Positions 21,214 through 31,849 of a DNA stretch of 64,000 bases are shown in pieces; positions within the stretch are counted from its first letter, which is position 1; every line of letters begins with the position of its first letter. Both the position numbers and the translations under genes were made by a program. The notes under the pieces are model-generated. The model was not told where the DNA came from. It saw nothing but the letters and a program-made list of their open reading frames with translations, and did no database searches. The stretch is taken from assembly GCF_004784475.1 (NCBI RefSeq), contig NZ_SRRT01000001.1, forward strand, positions 930,001 through 994,000, in the 5' to 3' direction. The stretch is from Streptomyces bauhiniae. GTDB lineage: Bacteria; Actinomycetota; Actinomycetes; Streptomycetales; Streptomycetaceae.

Positions 21214-21275
21214 GCCGCTTATCGGCACCCTCCGCGACCCTCCAGGCGCGGTGTGTGCCCGCATAGTCGCTGGTC

Positions 21276-21311
21276 GTCACGGAGAGTAGAGAAGCTATGT
21301 CCCTGAGTGAC
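21276..21311. promoter_or_regulatory. GTCAC...GTGAC inverted pair upstream of cdgE
   Basis: GTCAC (21276-21280) and AGTGAC (21306-21311) lie 100-140 bases before the CdgE-like gene. BldD, a c-di-GMP-bound repressor, recognises AGTNAC-type half-sites and is known to control several cdg genes. The match is short, so this is only a candidate. Confidence 0.25.
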
Positions 21312-21412
21312 GATCCTGGTGTATCGTCCCGACAGGGGTGCGCCGCCGACCGATCGGCGCCGGGGACGAACATTTCAGCTCTGTGAGGGGGGCGACGGGC
21401 GATGCACGGCCT

Positions 21413-24400
21413 ATGGACGAACGATCCGACGCGGCGGAGCCGCCGACGGCGACCCTGGCGCACGACCGCGCGCAGGCGCGAGCGGCCGATGAGCCGGCTC
21501 GCCCTGCGCCCCCGGCCGGGCGCCCGGCACAGGCATCCGCACCGGCCCCCGAGGGGCACCGGCGCGAACCGCACCGGGAGGGCGCGGTGAGCGCGCCGCC
21601 GGTGACCACGACCGCGCTCGACGGGGCGCCCCGCGCGCCGCAGCAGCCCGTCCGTACGCCCCCCACCCGGCCACCGGCAGCGGCGGGCGACGGATCGCGG
21701 CTCACCCAGCAGCTCGCCCTCGCCCTGATCTGCGCGGCCTACGCCGTCGGCTCGGCCTTCGACTGGGGCAATGAGCAACTCGCGCTGTTCATGGGCGACT
21801 TCGGGCTCAGCGCGGCGGCCGGCACCGCCGCCGTCTCCTGCTTCCTCTACGCCCGCACCCGCCGCGTCCGCTTCCGCCCCGCCTGGCTGCTCTTCGCCCT
21901 CTCCTCCGCGATGGCCGCCCTGGGCAACGCGGTCTGGGGGTGGTACGAGGTCGTCCTCGAACGCCCCGTGCCGAGCCCCAGCTACGCCGACCTGTTCTTC
22001 CTCTGCTTCGCGCCGCCCGCCATCGTGGGCCTGCTGGTCCTCGCCAAACGCCCGGCGAGCCGGGCCGGCTGGATCTGTCTCACGCTGGACGCCTGGCTCA
22101 TCGGCGGCTCGCTGCTCACCCTCTCCTGGAGTCTGGCGCTCGCCCAGACCGCCCGGATCGACGGACCGAGCGTCGAGCACACCGCCCTCTCGCTGGCCTA
22201 CCCGCTGCTGGACATCGTGCTGGTCAGCATGGTGCTCGCGCTGCACTTCCGGCGCAGTCCGGGCAACCGCACCGCCGTCAACACCGCGATCGGCGCCCTG
22301 GCGCTCACCGTGATGTGCGACGCGCTGTTCACCTCCCCGCTGCTGCACAGCAGTTACCGCTCCGGACAACTGCTGGACGCCGGCTGGTTCGCGGGCTCCC
22401 TGCTGCTCGCCTACGCCCCCTGGGCCGCCCCCAGGGGGCGCGAGGGCGACAGAGGCGCGTCCGAGACCCGTGTCGTGCACGAGCACGTACCGGGCCAGCG
22501 CGGCCCGTCCACCGCGCAGGCCCACCCGCCGGGCACCGAGGGCCACCGGTACCCGTCCGGACGGCCGCTCACCGGCTCGCTGGCCGCCCTCACCCCGTAC
22601 CTCGCCGCAGCCGTCTGCACCCTGGGCATCCTGTACAACGTGCTCAACGGGCGCCGGCCCGACCACGTGGTGCTGATCACCGCGGGCGCCGTGGTGCTGG
22701 CCCTCGTGATCCGCCAGGGCATCATGCTGCTGGACAACATCACCCTCACCCAGGAACTGGCGCAGAAGGAGAACCACTTCCGCTCCCTGGTGCAGGGCTC
22801 CAGCGACGTCATCATGATCGCCGCGCCCAACGGCGTCCTGCGCTACGTCTCCCCGGCCGCCGCCGGGGTCTACGGCAGCAGCGCCGAGGCCCTGATCGGC
22901 ACCGAACTGGCCGCGCTGATCCACCCCGAGGACCTGGGCTGTGTGGTGCACGAGGTACGCCGCTTCCTGGCCGCCGATCCGCTGGCCGAACCCACCACCC
23001 GCATCGAGTGCCGCTTCCGCTCGGGCCGGGGCGGCTGGCTCAACGTGGAGTCCACCGTCAACCGGCACCACGGCGGGCTGATCTTCAACAGCCGGGACGT
23101 GACCGAGCGGGTCCGGCTCCAGGCCCAGCTCCAGCACAACGCCGAGCACGACCCGCTCACCGACCTGCCCAACCGGGCCCTGTTCACCCGCCGCGTCCAG
23201 CAGGCCCTGTCCGGACGTCGGGCCACCGACCGGGGGGCCGCCCTGCGCGGCACCGCCGTGCTCTTCATCGACCTCGACGGCTTCAAGGCCGTCAACGACA
23301 CCATCGGCCACCAGGCCGGGGACGAGCTGCTGATCCAGGCCGCGCGCCGGCTCCAGGACTCCGTACGCCAGGGGGACACCGCCTCCCGGCTCGGCGGGGA
23401 CGAGTTCGCGGCCCTGATCACCGGCGACGGCACCCGCGACCGCGCCGCCCGCGAGCGGCACATCCTGGAGCTGGCCGACCGGCTGCGGCTCACCCTCTCC
23501 CAGCCCTACGCCATCGACGGCAACGATGTCCGGGTCAACGCCTCCATCGGCGTCGCCTTCGCCGAACCCGGCCTCGGCGCGGGCGAGCTGCTGCGCAACG
23601 CCGACCTGGCGATGTACCGGGCCAAGGCCGGCGGCAAGGGCCGGGTGGAGCTGTACAAGCCGCAGATGCAGCAGGACGTGGTCCGCAAGGCCGAGCTGGC
23701 CGGACGGCTGCGCGCCGCGCTGCACGAGGGCGAGTTCGCGCTGCTGCACCAGCCGGTGGTGTGTCTCAACGGCGGCCGGATCTCCTCGGTCGCCACCCAC
23801 GCCCGCTGGCGCTCGGCCCAGGGGGTGCTGTTCACCCCGGCCGAGTTCCTACGGGTGGCCGAAGACGGCGACCGTACGGCCGAGCTGGAGCGCTGGATAC
23901 TCCAGGAAGCCGTCGAGCAGGCCGCCGAGCGCGCCGCGGGCGGCCTCGTCGTCCCGGTGTCCGTACGGATGAGCGCCCGGCGGCTGCTGGACCGCTCGCT
24001 GCCGCTCGGCTCCATCGAGGCGCTGCTGACCCGGCACGGACTGCCGCCCGGCGCGCTGATCATCGAACTGTCCGGCACCGACCCCCGGATCTCCCAGGAC
24101 GAGCTGGAGCGCCGCCTGACCGCGCTCAGCCGCCTCGGGGTACGCATCGCGCTCGACGGCTTCGGCTCCGGCCACGCGGCCATCACGGCGCTGCGCAGGC
24201 TCCCCGTGGACATCCTCAAGCTCGACCGAGGGCTGATCGAGGGTGTCGTGGAGTCCGCCCGGCTGCACAAGATCACCAGCGGGCTGCTGCGCATCGCGGG
24301 CGACCTCGGCCTGCAGACCGTCGCCGAGGGCGTGGACCTGCCCGAACAGGTGGTCGCGCTGCGCGCCATGGGCTGTACCCACGGCCAGGGCATGGCGTTC

Positions 24401-24586
24401 GCCGGGCCGGTGGACGAGTACCGGCTGCGCCGGGCGCTCGCCTCCGGCCGCTTCCCGGTGCCGCACGCCCCGGCCGAGCCGGTCTTCGCGGGGAAGGGTG
24501 CCGGGCTCTACTCCGGGACCATGTCCACCGTGTTCGGCGGGACGGCGCTCCGCTCACATGATGAGACGGCCGTCCCACCCACTTGA
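21413..24586 (+). CDS. cdgE: membrane GGDEF-EAL protein, CdgE-like diguanylate cyclase
   Basis: A 1057-aa protein. A disordered Pro/Ala-rich N-terminus (about 1-85) leads to a block of transmembrane helices (about 90-440), a PAS domain (from about 453, HFRSLVQGSSDVIMIAAPNG), GGDEF (661-665) and an EAL-like domain. RQGD lies five residues before GGDEF, a complete inhibitory I-site. In the EAL part the signature is replaced by ATH (794-796), VNxS by VRMS, the ITE Glu by Gly, and DDFGTG by DGFGSG, so phosphodiesterase activity is unlikely. It directly precedes ilvB, as does S. coelicolor CdgE (SCO5511, from memory). The start is uncertain; ATG 21413 lacks a clear Shine-Dalgarno. Confidence 0.82.
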   Translation: MDERSDAAEPPTATLAHDRAQARAADEPARPAPPAGRPAQASAPAPEGHRREPHREGAVSAPPVTTTALDGAPRAPQQPVRTPPTRPPAAAGDGSRLTQQLALALICAAYAVGSAFDWGNEQLALFMGDFGLSAAAGTAAVSCFLYARTRRVRFRPAWLLFALSSAMAALGNAVWGWYEVVLERPVPSPSYADLFFLCFAPPAIVGLLVLAKRPASRAGWICLTLDAWLIGGSLLTLSWSLALAQTARIDGPSVEHTALSLAYPLLDIVLVSMVLALHFRRSPGNRTAVNTAIGALALTVMCDALFTSPLLHSSYRSGQLLDAGWFAGSLLLAYAPWAAPRGREGDRGASETRVVHEHVPGQRGPSTAQAHPPGTEGHRYPSGRPLTGSLAALTPYLAAAVCTLGILYNVLNGRRPDHVVLITAGAVVLALVIRQGIMLLDNITLTQELAQKENHFRSLVQGSSDVIMIAAPNGVLRYVSPAAAGVYGSSAEALIGTELAALIHPEDLGCVVHEVRRFLAADPLAEPTTRIECRFRSGRGGWLNVESTVNRHHGGLIFNSRDVTERVRLQAQLQHNAEHDPLTDLPNRALFTRRVQQALSGRRATDRGAALRGTAVLFIDLDGFKAVNDTIGHQAGDELLIQAARRLQDSVRQGDTASRLGGDEFAALITGDGTRDRAARERHILELADRLRLTLSQPYAIDGNDVRVNASIGVAFAEPGLGAGELLRNADLAMYRAKAGGKGRVELYKPQMQQDVVRKAELAGRLRAALHEGEFALLHQPVVCLNGGRISSVATHARWRSAQGVLFTPAEFLRVAEDGDRTAELERWILQEAVEQAAERAAGGLVVPVSVRMSARRLLDRSLPLGSIEALLTRHGLPPGALIIELSGTDPRISQDELERRLTALSRLGVRIALDGFGSGHAAITALRRLPVDILKLDRGLIEGVVESARLHKITSGLLRIAGDLGLQTVAEGVDLPEQVVALRAMGCTHGQGMAFAGPVDEYRLRRALASGRFPVPHAPAEPVFAGKGAGLYSGTMSTVFGGTALRSHDETAVPPT

Positions 24587-24588
24587 CA
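24583..24588 (+). promoter_or_regulatory. TTGACA, possible -35 for ilvB leader
   Basis: A perfect TTGACA overlaps the cdgE stop. No good -10 was found 16-18 bases downstream, and a Shine-Dalgarno for the leader ORF occupies that place, so the promoter is unproven. Confidence 0.25.
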
Positions 24589-24619
24589 CATGGTGCGCGC
24601 CGGGGGGAGGGTCAATGCC

Positions 24620-24661
24620 ATGCGCACCCGAATTCTCGTACTTGGAAAGCGCGTCGGCTGA
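24620..24661 (+). CDS. ilvB leader peptide (13 aa)
   Basis: GGAGG at 24606-24610 lies 9 bases before ATG 24620. The peptide is MRTRILVLGKRVG, with consecutive Ile, Leu, Val, Leu codons ATT-CTC-GTA-CTT; ATT, GTA and CTT are rare in this genome. A run of the three branched-chain residues just before ilvB is the hallmark of attenuation control. Stalling here when charged Ile, Leu or Val tRNA is scarce would alter folding of the hairpins downstream. Confidence 0.85.
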   Translation: MRTRILVLGKRVG

Positions 24662-24698
24662 GCTGGGGCTTCGTCGGACACCGTCCGGAAATCCCAGC
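24662..24698 (+). promoter_or_regulatory. ilvB attenuator, first (pause) hairpin
   Basis: GCTGGG (24662-24667) pairs with CCCAGC (24693-24698), enclosing a second helix CGGAC/GTCCG (24675-24687). It starts right at the leader stop codon. Confidence 0.6.
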
Positions 24699-24716
24699 AC
24701 CCCTCACCGACGCGCC

Positions 24717-24750
24717 CCCCTCGCTTGCCTAGCGGCACGAGGGGTTTTTT
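24717..24750 (+). terminator. ilvB attenuator terminator
   Basis: CCCCTCG (24717-24723) pairs with CGAGGGG (24738-24744), with an inner TGCC/GGCA helix, and TTTTTT follows (24745-24750). T-tracts are unusual for terminators in this genome, and this one stands 82 bases before ilvB. The 3' arm can also pair downstream: GCACGAGGGG (24735-24744) with CCCCTCGTGC (24763-24772). Confidence 0.85.
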
Positions 24751-24832
24751 GTTGCACGAGTGCCCCTCGTGCGGCCCCCCGCTCCGCACCCAGACCGCCC
24801 GAACCTCGCAAACCCTCAAGCTCGAGAAGAGA

Positions 24833-26689
24833 ATGACGATGACCGAGCAGGCCACCGGGGCCCACCATCCGCAGCCGCGGCCCCGATCCGGAGGACAGCA
24901 CTCCGCCCCCGTCGAGCACGTCACGGGAGCGCAGTCCCTCATCCGCTCGCTCGAGGAGGTCGGGGTCGACACCGTATTCGGCATTCCGGGGGGCACGATC
25001 CTTCCCGCGTACGACCCGCTGATGGACTCCCAGCGGGTGCGCCACGTGCTGGTCCGCCACGAGCAGGGCGCGGGTCACGCGGCCACCGGCTACGCGCAGG
25101 CCACCGGCAAGGTCGGCGTCTGCATGGCGACTTCGGGTCCCGGCGCCACCAACCTGGTCACCCCGATCGCCGACGCCAACATGGACTCGGTGCCGCTGGT
25201 CGCGATCACCGGCCAGGTCGTCTCCAAGGCGATCGGCACGGACGCCTTCCAGGAGGCGGACATCGTCGGCATCTCCATGCCGATCACCAAGCACAGCTTC
25301 CTGGTGACCAAGGCCGAGGACATCCCGCGGACGATCGCCGAGGCGTTCCACATCGCCTCCACCGGCCGCCCCGGCCCGGTCCTGGTCGACATCCCCAAGG
25401 ACGTGCTCCAGACGCGGACCACCTTCTCCTGGCCGCCCCAGACCGACCTGCCCGGCTACCGCCCGGTGACCAAGCCGCACGCCAAGCAGATCCGCGAGGC
25501 CGCCAAGCTCATCACCGGCGCCCGCCGTCCCGTCCTCTACGTCGGCGGCGGTGTGCTCAAGGCCGGCGCCACCGCCGAGCTGAAGGTTCTCGCCGAGCTG
25601 ACCGGCGCCCCCGTCACCACCACCCTGATGGCACTGGGCGCCTTCCCCGACAGCCACCCGCAGCACGTGGGCATGCCCGGCATGCACGGCTCGGTCACCG
25701 CCGTCACTGCGCTGCAGAAGGCGGACCTGATCGTCGCCCTCGGCGCCCGCTTCGACGACCGGGTCACCGGCAAGCTGGACAGCTTCGCGCCGTACGCCAA
25801 GATCGTGCACGCCGACATCGACCCGGCCGAGATCGGCAAGAACCGCGAGGCCGACGTGCCGATCGTGGGCGACGCCCGCGAGGTGCTCGCCGACCTGATC
25901 CAGGCCGTGCAGAAGGAGCACGACGAGGGCCGCCGGGGCGACCACACCGCCTGGTGGAGCGACCTCAACCGCTGGCGGGAGACCTACCCGCTCGGCTACG
26001 AGACCCCCGAGGACGGCTCGCTCTCCCCGCAGGCGGTCATCGAGCGCATCGGGCAGCTCGCCCCCGACGACACGATCTTCGCGGCGGGCGTCGGCCAGCA
26101 CCAGATGTGGGCCGCCCACTTCATCCAGTACGAGAAGCCCGCGACCTGGCTCAACTCCGGCGGCGCCGGAACCATGGGGTACGCGGTCCCGGCCGCGATG
26201 GGCGCCAAGGCCGGACAGCCCGGCCGTACGGTCTGGGCGATCGACGGCGACGGCTGTTTCCAGATGACCAATCAGGAACTCACCACCTGCGCCCTGAACA
26301 ACATCCCGATCAAGGTCGCCATCATCAACAACGGCGCCCTCGGCATGGTCCGCCAGTGGCAGACGCTGTTCTACAACCAGCGCTACTCCAACACCGTGCT
26401 GCACTCCGGCCCCGACGGACCCACCGGTCCCAGCGCCGGCACCCGCGTCCCCGACTTCGTGAAGCTGGCCGAGGCGATGGGCTGCCACTCCATCCGCTGC
26501 GAGCGCCCCGAGGACCTGGACAAGGTCATCGAGGAGGCCAACGCGATCAACGACCGTCCGGTCGTCGTCGACTTCATCGTCCACGAGGACGCGATGGTGT
26601 GGCCGATGGTCGCCGCCGGGACCTCCAACGACGAGGTCATGGCCGCGCGGGGCGTCCGTCCCGACTTCGGCGACAGCGACCAGGACTGA
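24833..26689 (+). CDS. ilvB: acetolactate synthase large (catalytic) subunit
   Basis: A 618-aa TPP and FAD enzyme that condenses two pyruvates, or pyruvate and 2-ketobutyrate, the first shared step to Val, Leu and Ile. The catalytic Glu is in [14 protein letters not shown]. The FAD region and the TPP motif [19 protein letters not shown] are present. A Gly/His/Pro-rich tail of about 35 residues precedes the conserved start [24 protein letters not shown] 24833 follows GAGAAG. ilvN begins 37 bases downstream. Confidence 0.98.
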   Translation: MTMTEQATGAHHPQPRPRSGGQHSAPVEHVTGAQSLIRSLEEVGVDTVFGIPGGTILPAYDPLMDSQRVRHVLVRHEQGAGHAATGYAQATGKVGVCMATSGPGATNLVTPIADANMDSVPLVAITGQVVSKAIGTDAFQEADIVGISMPITKHSFLVTKAEDIPRTIAEAFHIASTGRPGPVLVDIPKDVLQTRTTFSWPPQTDLPGYRPVTKPHAKQIREAAKLITGARRPVLYVGGGVLKAGATAELKVLAELTGAPVTTTLMALGAFPDSHPQHVGMPGMHGSVTAVTALQKADLIVALGARFDDRVTGKLDSFAPYAKIVHADIDPAEIGKNREADVPIVGDAREVLADLIQAVQKEHDEGRRGDHTAWWSDLNRWRETYPLGYETPEDGSLSPQAVIERIGQLAPDDTIFAAGVGQHQMWAAHFIQYEKPATWLNSGGAGTMGYAVPAAMGAKAGQPGRTVWAIDGDGCFQMTNQELTTCALNNIPIKVAIINNGALGMVRQWQTLFYNQRYSNTVLHSGPDGPTGPSAGTRVPDFVKLAEAMGCHSIRCERPEDLDKVIEEANAINDRPVVVDFIVHEDAMVWPMVAAGTSNDEVMAARGVRPDFGDSDQD

Positions 26690-26726
26690 CCGAGGACGAG
26701 CGAGAGAGACCGAGAGAGACCACGAC

Positions 26727-28360
<1,634 letters not shown>

Positions 28361-28367
28361 GCCTCCT

Positions 28368-28416
28368 GGCGGCCGGCGGCGGCGCCCCCTGGCGGGGTGC
28401 CGCCCGCCCGGCCGCC
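28368..28416 (+). terminator. ilvBNC operon terminator
   Basis: GGCGGCCGG (28368-28376) pairs with CCGGCCGCC (28408-28416), and the interior forms a further GGCGGC/GCCGCC helix. TACACT (28424-28429) just after it may be the serA -10. Confidence 0.75.
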
Positions 28417-28544
28417 GCGCCACTACACTGCTGCACAACCAACGCGTCAGGCCCACAGTGTCGTGCGTCTTCCACGCGGCTAGCACCCCTCCACCGCCAG
28501 CGGCCGTCGGGACGGCCGTCCGCTATGGACTTGTGAGGACTCAC

Positions 28545-30146
28545 GTGAGCTCGTACCCCAGTCGAAAAGCCACGGTACTCATCGCTGAAGAGCTGTCGCC
28601 CGCCACCGTGGACGCACTCGGGCCGGACTTCGAGATCCGGCACTGCAACGGAGCCGACCGCGCCGAACTGCTCCCCGCCATCGCCGACGTGGACGCGATC
28701 CTCGTCCGCTCCGCGACCAAGGTCGACGCCGAGGCGATCGCCGCGGCCAAGAAGCTGAAGGTCGTCGCACGAGCCGGCGTCGGCCTGGACAACGTCGACG
28801 TCTCCGCCGCCACCAAGGCCGGCGTGATGGTCGTCAACGCCCCCACCTCCAACATCGTCACCGCCGCCGAGCTGGCCTGCGGTCTGCTCGTGGCCAGCGC
28901 GCGCAACATCCCGCAGGCCAACACCGCCCTGAAGAACGGCGAGTGGAAGCGCAGCAAGTACACCGGCGTCGAGCTGGCCGAGAAGACCCTCGGCGTGGTC
29001 GGCCTCGGCCGCATCGGCGCCCTGGTCGCCCAGCGGATGTCCGCGTTCGGCATGAAGGTCGTCGCCTACGACCCCTACGTACAGCCCGCGCGGGCCGCGC
29101 AGATGGGCGTCAAGGTGCTGTCGCTGGACGAGCTGCTGGAGGTCTCCGACTTCATCACCGTCCACCTGCCCAAGACCCCCGAGACCCTCGGCCTGATCGG
29201 CGACGAGGCGCTGCGCAAGGTCAAGCCGACCGTGCGCATCGTCAACGCCGCGCGCGGCGGCATCGTCGACGAGGCGGCGCTGTACGCGGCGCTGAAGGAG
29301 GGCCGGGTCGCCGGCGCCGGGCTCGATGTGTACGCGAAGGAGCCGTGCACCGACTCCCCGCTGTTCGAGCTGGACCAGGTGGTCTGCACCCCGCACCTGG
29401 GTGCCTCCACCGACGAGGCCCAGGAGAAGGCCGGTATCGCGGTGGCCCGCTCGGTGCGGCTCGCCCTCGCCGGTGAGCTGGTGCCGGACGCGGTCAACGT
29501 CCAGGGCGGTGTCATCGCCGAGGACGTGAAGCCCGGTCTGCCGCTGGCCGAGCGCCTCGGCCGCATCTTCACCGCGCTCGCGGGCGAGGTCGCGGTCCGC
29601 CTCGACGTCGAGGTGTACGGCGAGATCACCCAGCACGATGTGAAGGTGCTCGAACTCTCCGCGCTCAAGGGCGTGTTCGAGGACGTGGTGGACGAGACCG
29701 TCTCCTACGTCAACGCCCCGCTGTTCGCGCAGGAGCGCGGGGTCGAGGTGCGCCTCACCACCAGCTCCGAGTCGGCCGACCACCGCAACGTGGTCACCGT
29801 GCGCGGCACCCTCGCGGGCGGCGAGGAGGTGTCGGTCTCCGGCACGCTGGCCGGCCCCAAGCACGTCCAGAAGATCGTCGCGGTCGGCGACTACGACGTG
29901 GACCTCGCGCTCACCGAGCACATGGTCGTCCTCAGCTACGAGGACCGTCCCGGTGTCGTCGGCACCGTCGGCCGGGTCCTCGGCGAGGCGGGCATCAACA
30001 TCGCCGGTATGCAGGTGGCCCGTTCCACCGCCGGCGGCGAGGCGCTGGCCGTGCTGACGGTGGACGACACGGTCAACCCGGCCACGCTGGCCGAGCTGGC
30101 CCAGGAGATCGGGGCGACCTCCGCCCGGTCGGTCAACCTGGACTAG
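28545..30146 (+). CDS. serA: D-3-phosphoglycerate dehydrogenase
   Basis: A 533-aa enzyme for the first step of serine synthesis. The start is GTG 28545 behind GAGGA. The NAD site is GLGRIGALVAQRM. Catalytic residues are in NAARGGIVDE (Arg), YAKEPCTDSPLF (Glu) and CTPHLGAST (His). The long C-terminal part has the extra allosteric substrate-binding domain and an ACT domain (MVVLSYEDRPGVVGTVGRVLGEAGINIAGMQV), typical of the type 1 actinobacterial enzyme inhibited by serine. Confidence 0.98.
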   Translation: MSSYPSRKATVLIAEELSPATVDALGPDFEIRHCNGADRAELLPAIADVDAILVRSATKVDAEAIAAAKKLKVVARAGVGLDNVDVSAATKAGVMVVNAPTSNIVTAAELACGLLVASARNIPQANTALKNGEWKRSKYTGVELAEKTLGVVGLGRIGALVAQRMSAFGMKVVAYDPYVQPARAAQMGVKVLSLDELLEVSDFITVHLPKTPETLGLIGDEALRKVKPTVRIVNAARGGIVDEAALYAALKEGRVAGAGLDVYAKEPCTDSPLFELDQVVCTPHLGASTDEAQEKAGIAVARSVRLALAGELVPDAVNVQGGVIAEDVKPGLPLAERLGRIFTALAGEVAVRLDVEVYGEITQHDVKVLELSALKGVFEDVVDETVSYVNAPLFAQERGVEVRLTTSSESADHRNVVTVRGTLAGGEEVSVSGTLAGPKHVQKIVAVGDYDVDLALTEHMVVLSYEDRPGVVGTVGRVLGEAGINIAGMQVARSTAGGEALAVLTVDDTVNPATLAELAQEIGATSARSVNLD

Positions 30147-30152
30147 GACATA

Positions 30153-30196
30153 CCGGAGCGCCGGGCGGACCCCTTGCGGGCCGCCCGGCGCTCCGG
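30153..30196. terminator. bidirectional terminator serA / MFS
   Basis: A perfect 16-bp stem (CCGGAGCGCCGGGCGG and its complement) lies between convergent genes. Confidence 0.9.
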
Positions 30197-30201
30197 CGTT
30201 T

Positions 30202-31740
30202 CTACGGCTGCTTCGCATCCCGTCCGCGCAGGGTCAGCGCCGCGCCGATCGCGGCCAGCGCCAGCACGCCCGCCCCGAAGAGGGCCGCCGCGTGCATCCC
30301 GGAGGTGAACGCCTCCCGCGCCGAGGCCAGCAGCGCCTCCCCGGACCGGCCGGGCAGCCGGGCCGCGGTGACCAGCGCGCCGCCGAGCGTCTCGCGGGCC
30401 TCCGCCGGGGCGCCGGACGGCATCCGGTGCCGGTACACGGCGGCGCCGACCGAGCCGAGGACCGCCATGCCCAGCGCCCCGCCGAACTCCGTGGCCGTCT
30501 CCAGCAGGGAGGAGGCGGTGCCCGCCCGCTCCGCCGGGGCGCTGCCCATCGCGAGGTCGGTGAGCTGGGACAGCACCATCACCGCACCGCAGGCCAGCAC
30601 CCCGGCCGCCGCCAGCAGCAGCCACAGCGACCCGGTGCCGGTCAGCGCGAGCAGCCCGTACCCGGCGGCCGAGACCGCGAACCCGGCGGCCACCACCCGG
30701 CCCCGGTCCACGCCCCGGGCGACCAGCGCGGCGGTGACCGGACCCGCGACCCCGATCAGCACCGAGGGCACCAGGCTCCACAGCGCGGCCGACAGCGGGC
30801 TCTTGCCCAGCACCGACTGGAGGTACTGCGTGGTGAAGATCGCCGACCCCAGCATGCCGAAGGCGGACACCAGGGTCAGCACCACGGCCGGGGTGAAGCC
30901 CCGGTTGCGCAGCAGCGCGGGCGGCACCAGCGGGGAGGCGGCGGTGCGCTGGCGGTGGACGAAGAGGGCGGCGAAGAGCAGGCCGACCGTCACCGACATT
31001 ACGTACCGCACGTGCCAGCCCTCGGACGGGATCTCCTTCAGGCCGTAGATCACCGGGAGCACGGCGGCCAGCGAGAGCGGGACGCTGATCCAGTCGAAGC
31101 GGCCGGGGGAGGGGTTGCGGGACTCGGGGAGCAGGAACGGGCCGAGCACCAGCAGCAGGAGCATCGCGGGCAGGTTGACCAGGAAGACCGAGCCCCACCA
31201 GAAGTGCTCCACCAGCACCCCGCTCATCACCGAGCCCAGCGCGATGCCGCTGGTCATCACCCCGGACCACAGCCCGATCGCCTTCGCCCGCTCGGCGGGG
31301 TCGGTGAACATCGTGCGCAGCAGCGCCATGGTGGACGGCATCAGGGTGGCGCCGCCGACGCCGAGGACCGCGCGGGCCGCGATCAGGGTGGTGGCGCTGT
31401 CGGCGTAGGCGGCGAGGACCGAGGCGGCGCCGAAGGCGGCGGCCCCCGCCAGCAGGAGGCGACGGCTGCCGACGCGGTCGCCGAGCGAGCCCATCGTCAT
31501 CAGCAGGCCGGCCAGGACGAAGCCGTAGATGTCGAAGATCCAGAGCTGCTGGGTGCCGGTCGGGCGGAGGTCCGCGCTGATCGCCGGGGTGGCGAAGTAC
31601 AGCACGGACACGTCCATCGAGACCAGCAGCAGCGGCAGCATCAGCACGCCCAGCGCGGTCCACTCGCGCCGTCCGGCACGAACGGGGCTGTCCTGGACGG
31701 GGGTTGGGGTGGTGCTCGTCGTGCTCTTCGGGTTCACCAT
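30202..31740 (-). CDS. MFS drug efflux transporter (DHA2, 14 TM type)
   Basis: A 512-aa transporter of the EmrB/QacA group, which exports drugs or toxic metabolites by proton antiport. Motif A is present (GSLGDRVGSRRLLLAG), as is the motif C-like stretch (GVMTSGIALGSVMSGVLVE). The length and number of hydrophobic segments fit 14 helices. It is divergent from a TetR gene, which almost certainly represses it. The promoter reads TAGACA, 17 bases, TACATT, 7 bases, ATG on the minus strand, so the mRNA should be leaderless. Confidence 0.93.
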   Translation of the reverse strand: MVNPKSTTSTTPTPVQDSPVRAGRREWTALGVLMLPLLLVSMDVSVLYFATPAISADLRPTGTQQLWIFDIYGFVLAGLLMTMGSLGDRVGSRRLLLAGAAAFGAASVLAAYADSATTLIAARAVLGVGGATLMPSTMALLRTMFTDPAERAKAIGLWSGVMTSGIALGSVMSGVLVEHFWWGSVFLVNLPAMLLLLVLGPFLLPESRNPSPGRFDWISVPLSLAAVLPVIYGLKEIPSEGWHVRYVMSVTVGLLFAALFVHRQRTAASPLVPPALLRNRGFTPAVVLTLVSAFGMLGSAIFTTQYLQSVLGKSPLSAALWSLVPSVLIGVAGPVTAALVARGVDRGRVVAAGFAVSAAGYGLLALTGTGSLWLLLAAAGVLACGAVMVLSQLTDLAMGSAPAERAGTASSLLETATEFGGALGMAVLGSVGAAVYRHRMPSGAPAEARETLGGALVTAARLPGRSGEALLASAREAFTSGMHAAALFGAGVLALAAIGAALTLRGRDAKQP

Positions 31741-31747
31741 GCCGAGG

Positions 31748-31776
31748 AATGTACGCGCGTCTTAAACACCTGTCTA
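31748..31776 (-). promoter_or_regulatory. promoter of the MFS gene
   Basis: On the minus strand TAGACA (31776-31771) and TACATT (31753-31748) are separated by exactly 17 bases. The -10 ends 7 bases before the ATG at 31740. Confidence 0.6.
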
Positions 31777-31829
31777 GAACGACTGTATAAGTCATGTGTA
31801 TAAGTCGCGCGTCTAGGACGCTTGTATGG
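31758..31829. promoter_or_regulatory. repeated operator region between tetR and MFS
   Basis: Two direct copies of GTCTAG(A/G)ACGnnTGTAT (from 31772 and from 31811), two copies of TGTATAAGTC (31784-31793 and 31797-31806), and an inverted pair CGTCTTAAACAC (31758-31769) / GTGTATAAGTCG (31796-31807) crowd this region. The first copy covers the MFS -35 and the second covers the presumed tetR -35, fitting TetR repression of both genes. Confidence 0.6.
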
Positions 31830-31836
31830 ACCGGGG

Positions 31837-31842
31837 TACGCT
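31837..31842 (+). promoter_or_regulatory. -10 box, leaderless promoter of tetR
   Basis: TACGCT ends 7 bases before ATG 31850. TAGGAC at 31814-31819 is a weak -35 with a 17-base spacer. Confidence 0.45.
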
Positions 31843-31849
31843 GGCCGGC

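Noticed and set aside
21338..21412. Upstream GTG starts for the CdgE-like gene (21338, 21383)
   Set aside because: They add low-complexity residues with no Shine-Dalgarno. ATG 21413 is preferred but not proven.
24615..24617. ATG 24615 as the ilvB leader start
   Set aside because: Its frame runs long and lacks branched-chain codons. ATG 24620 has the better Shine-Dalgarno spacing and the Ile-Leu-Val-Leu run.
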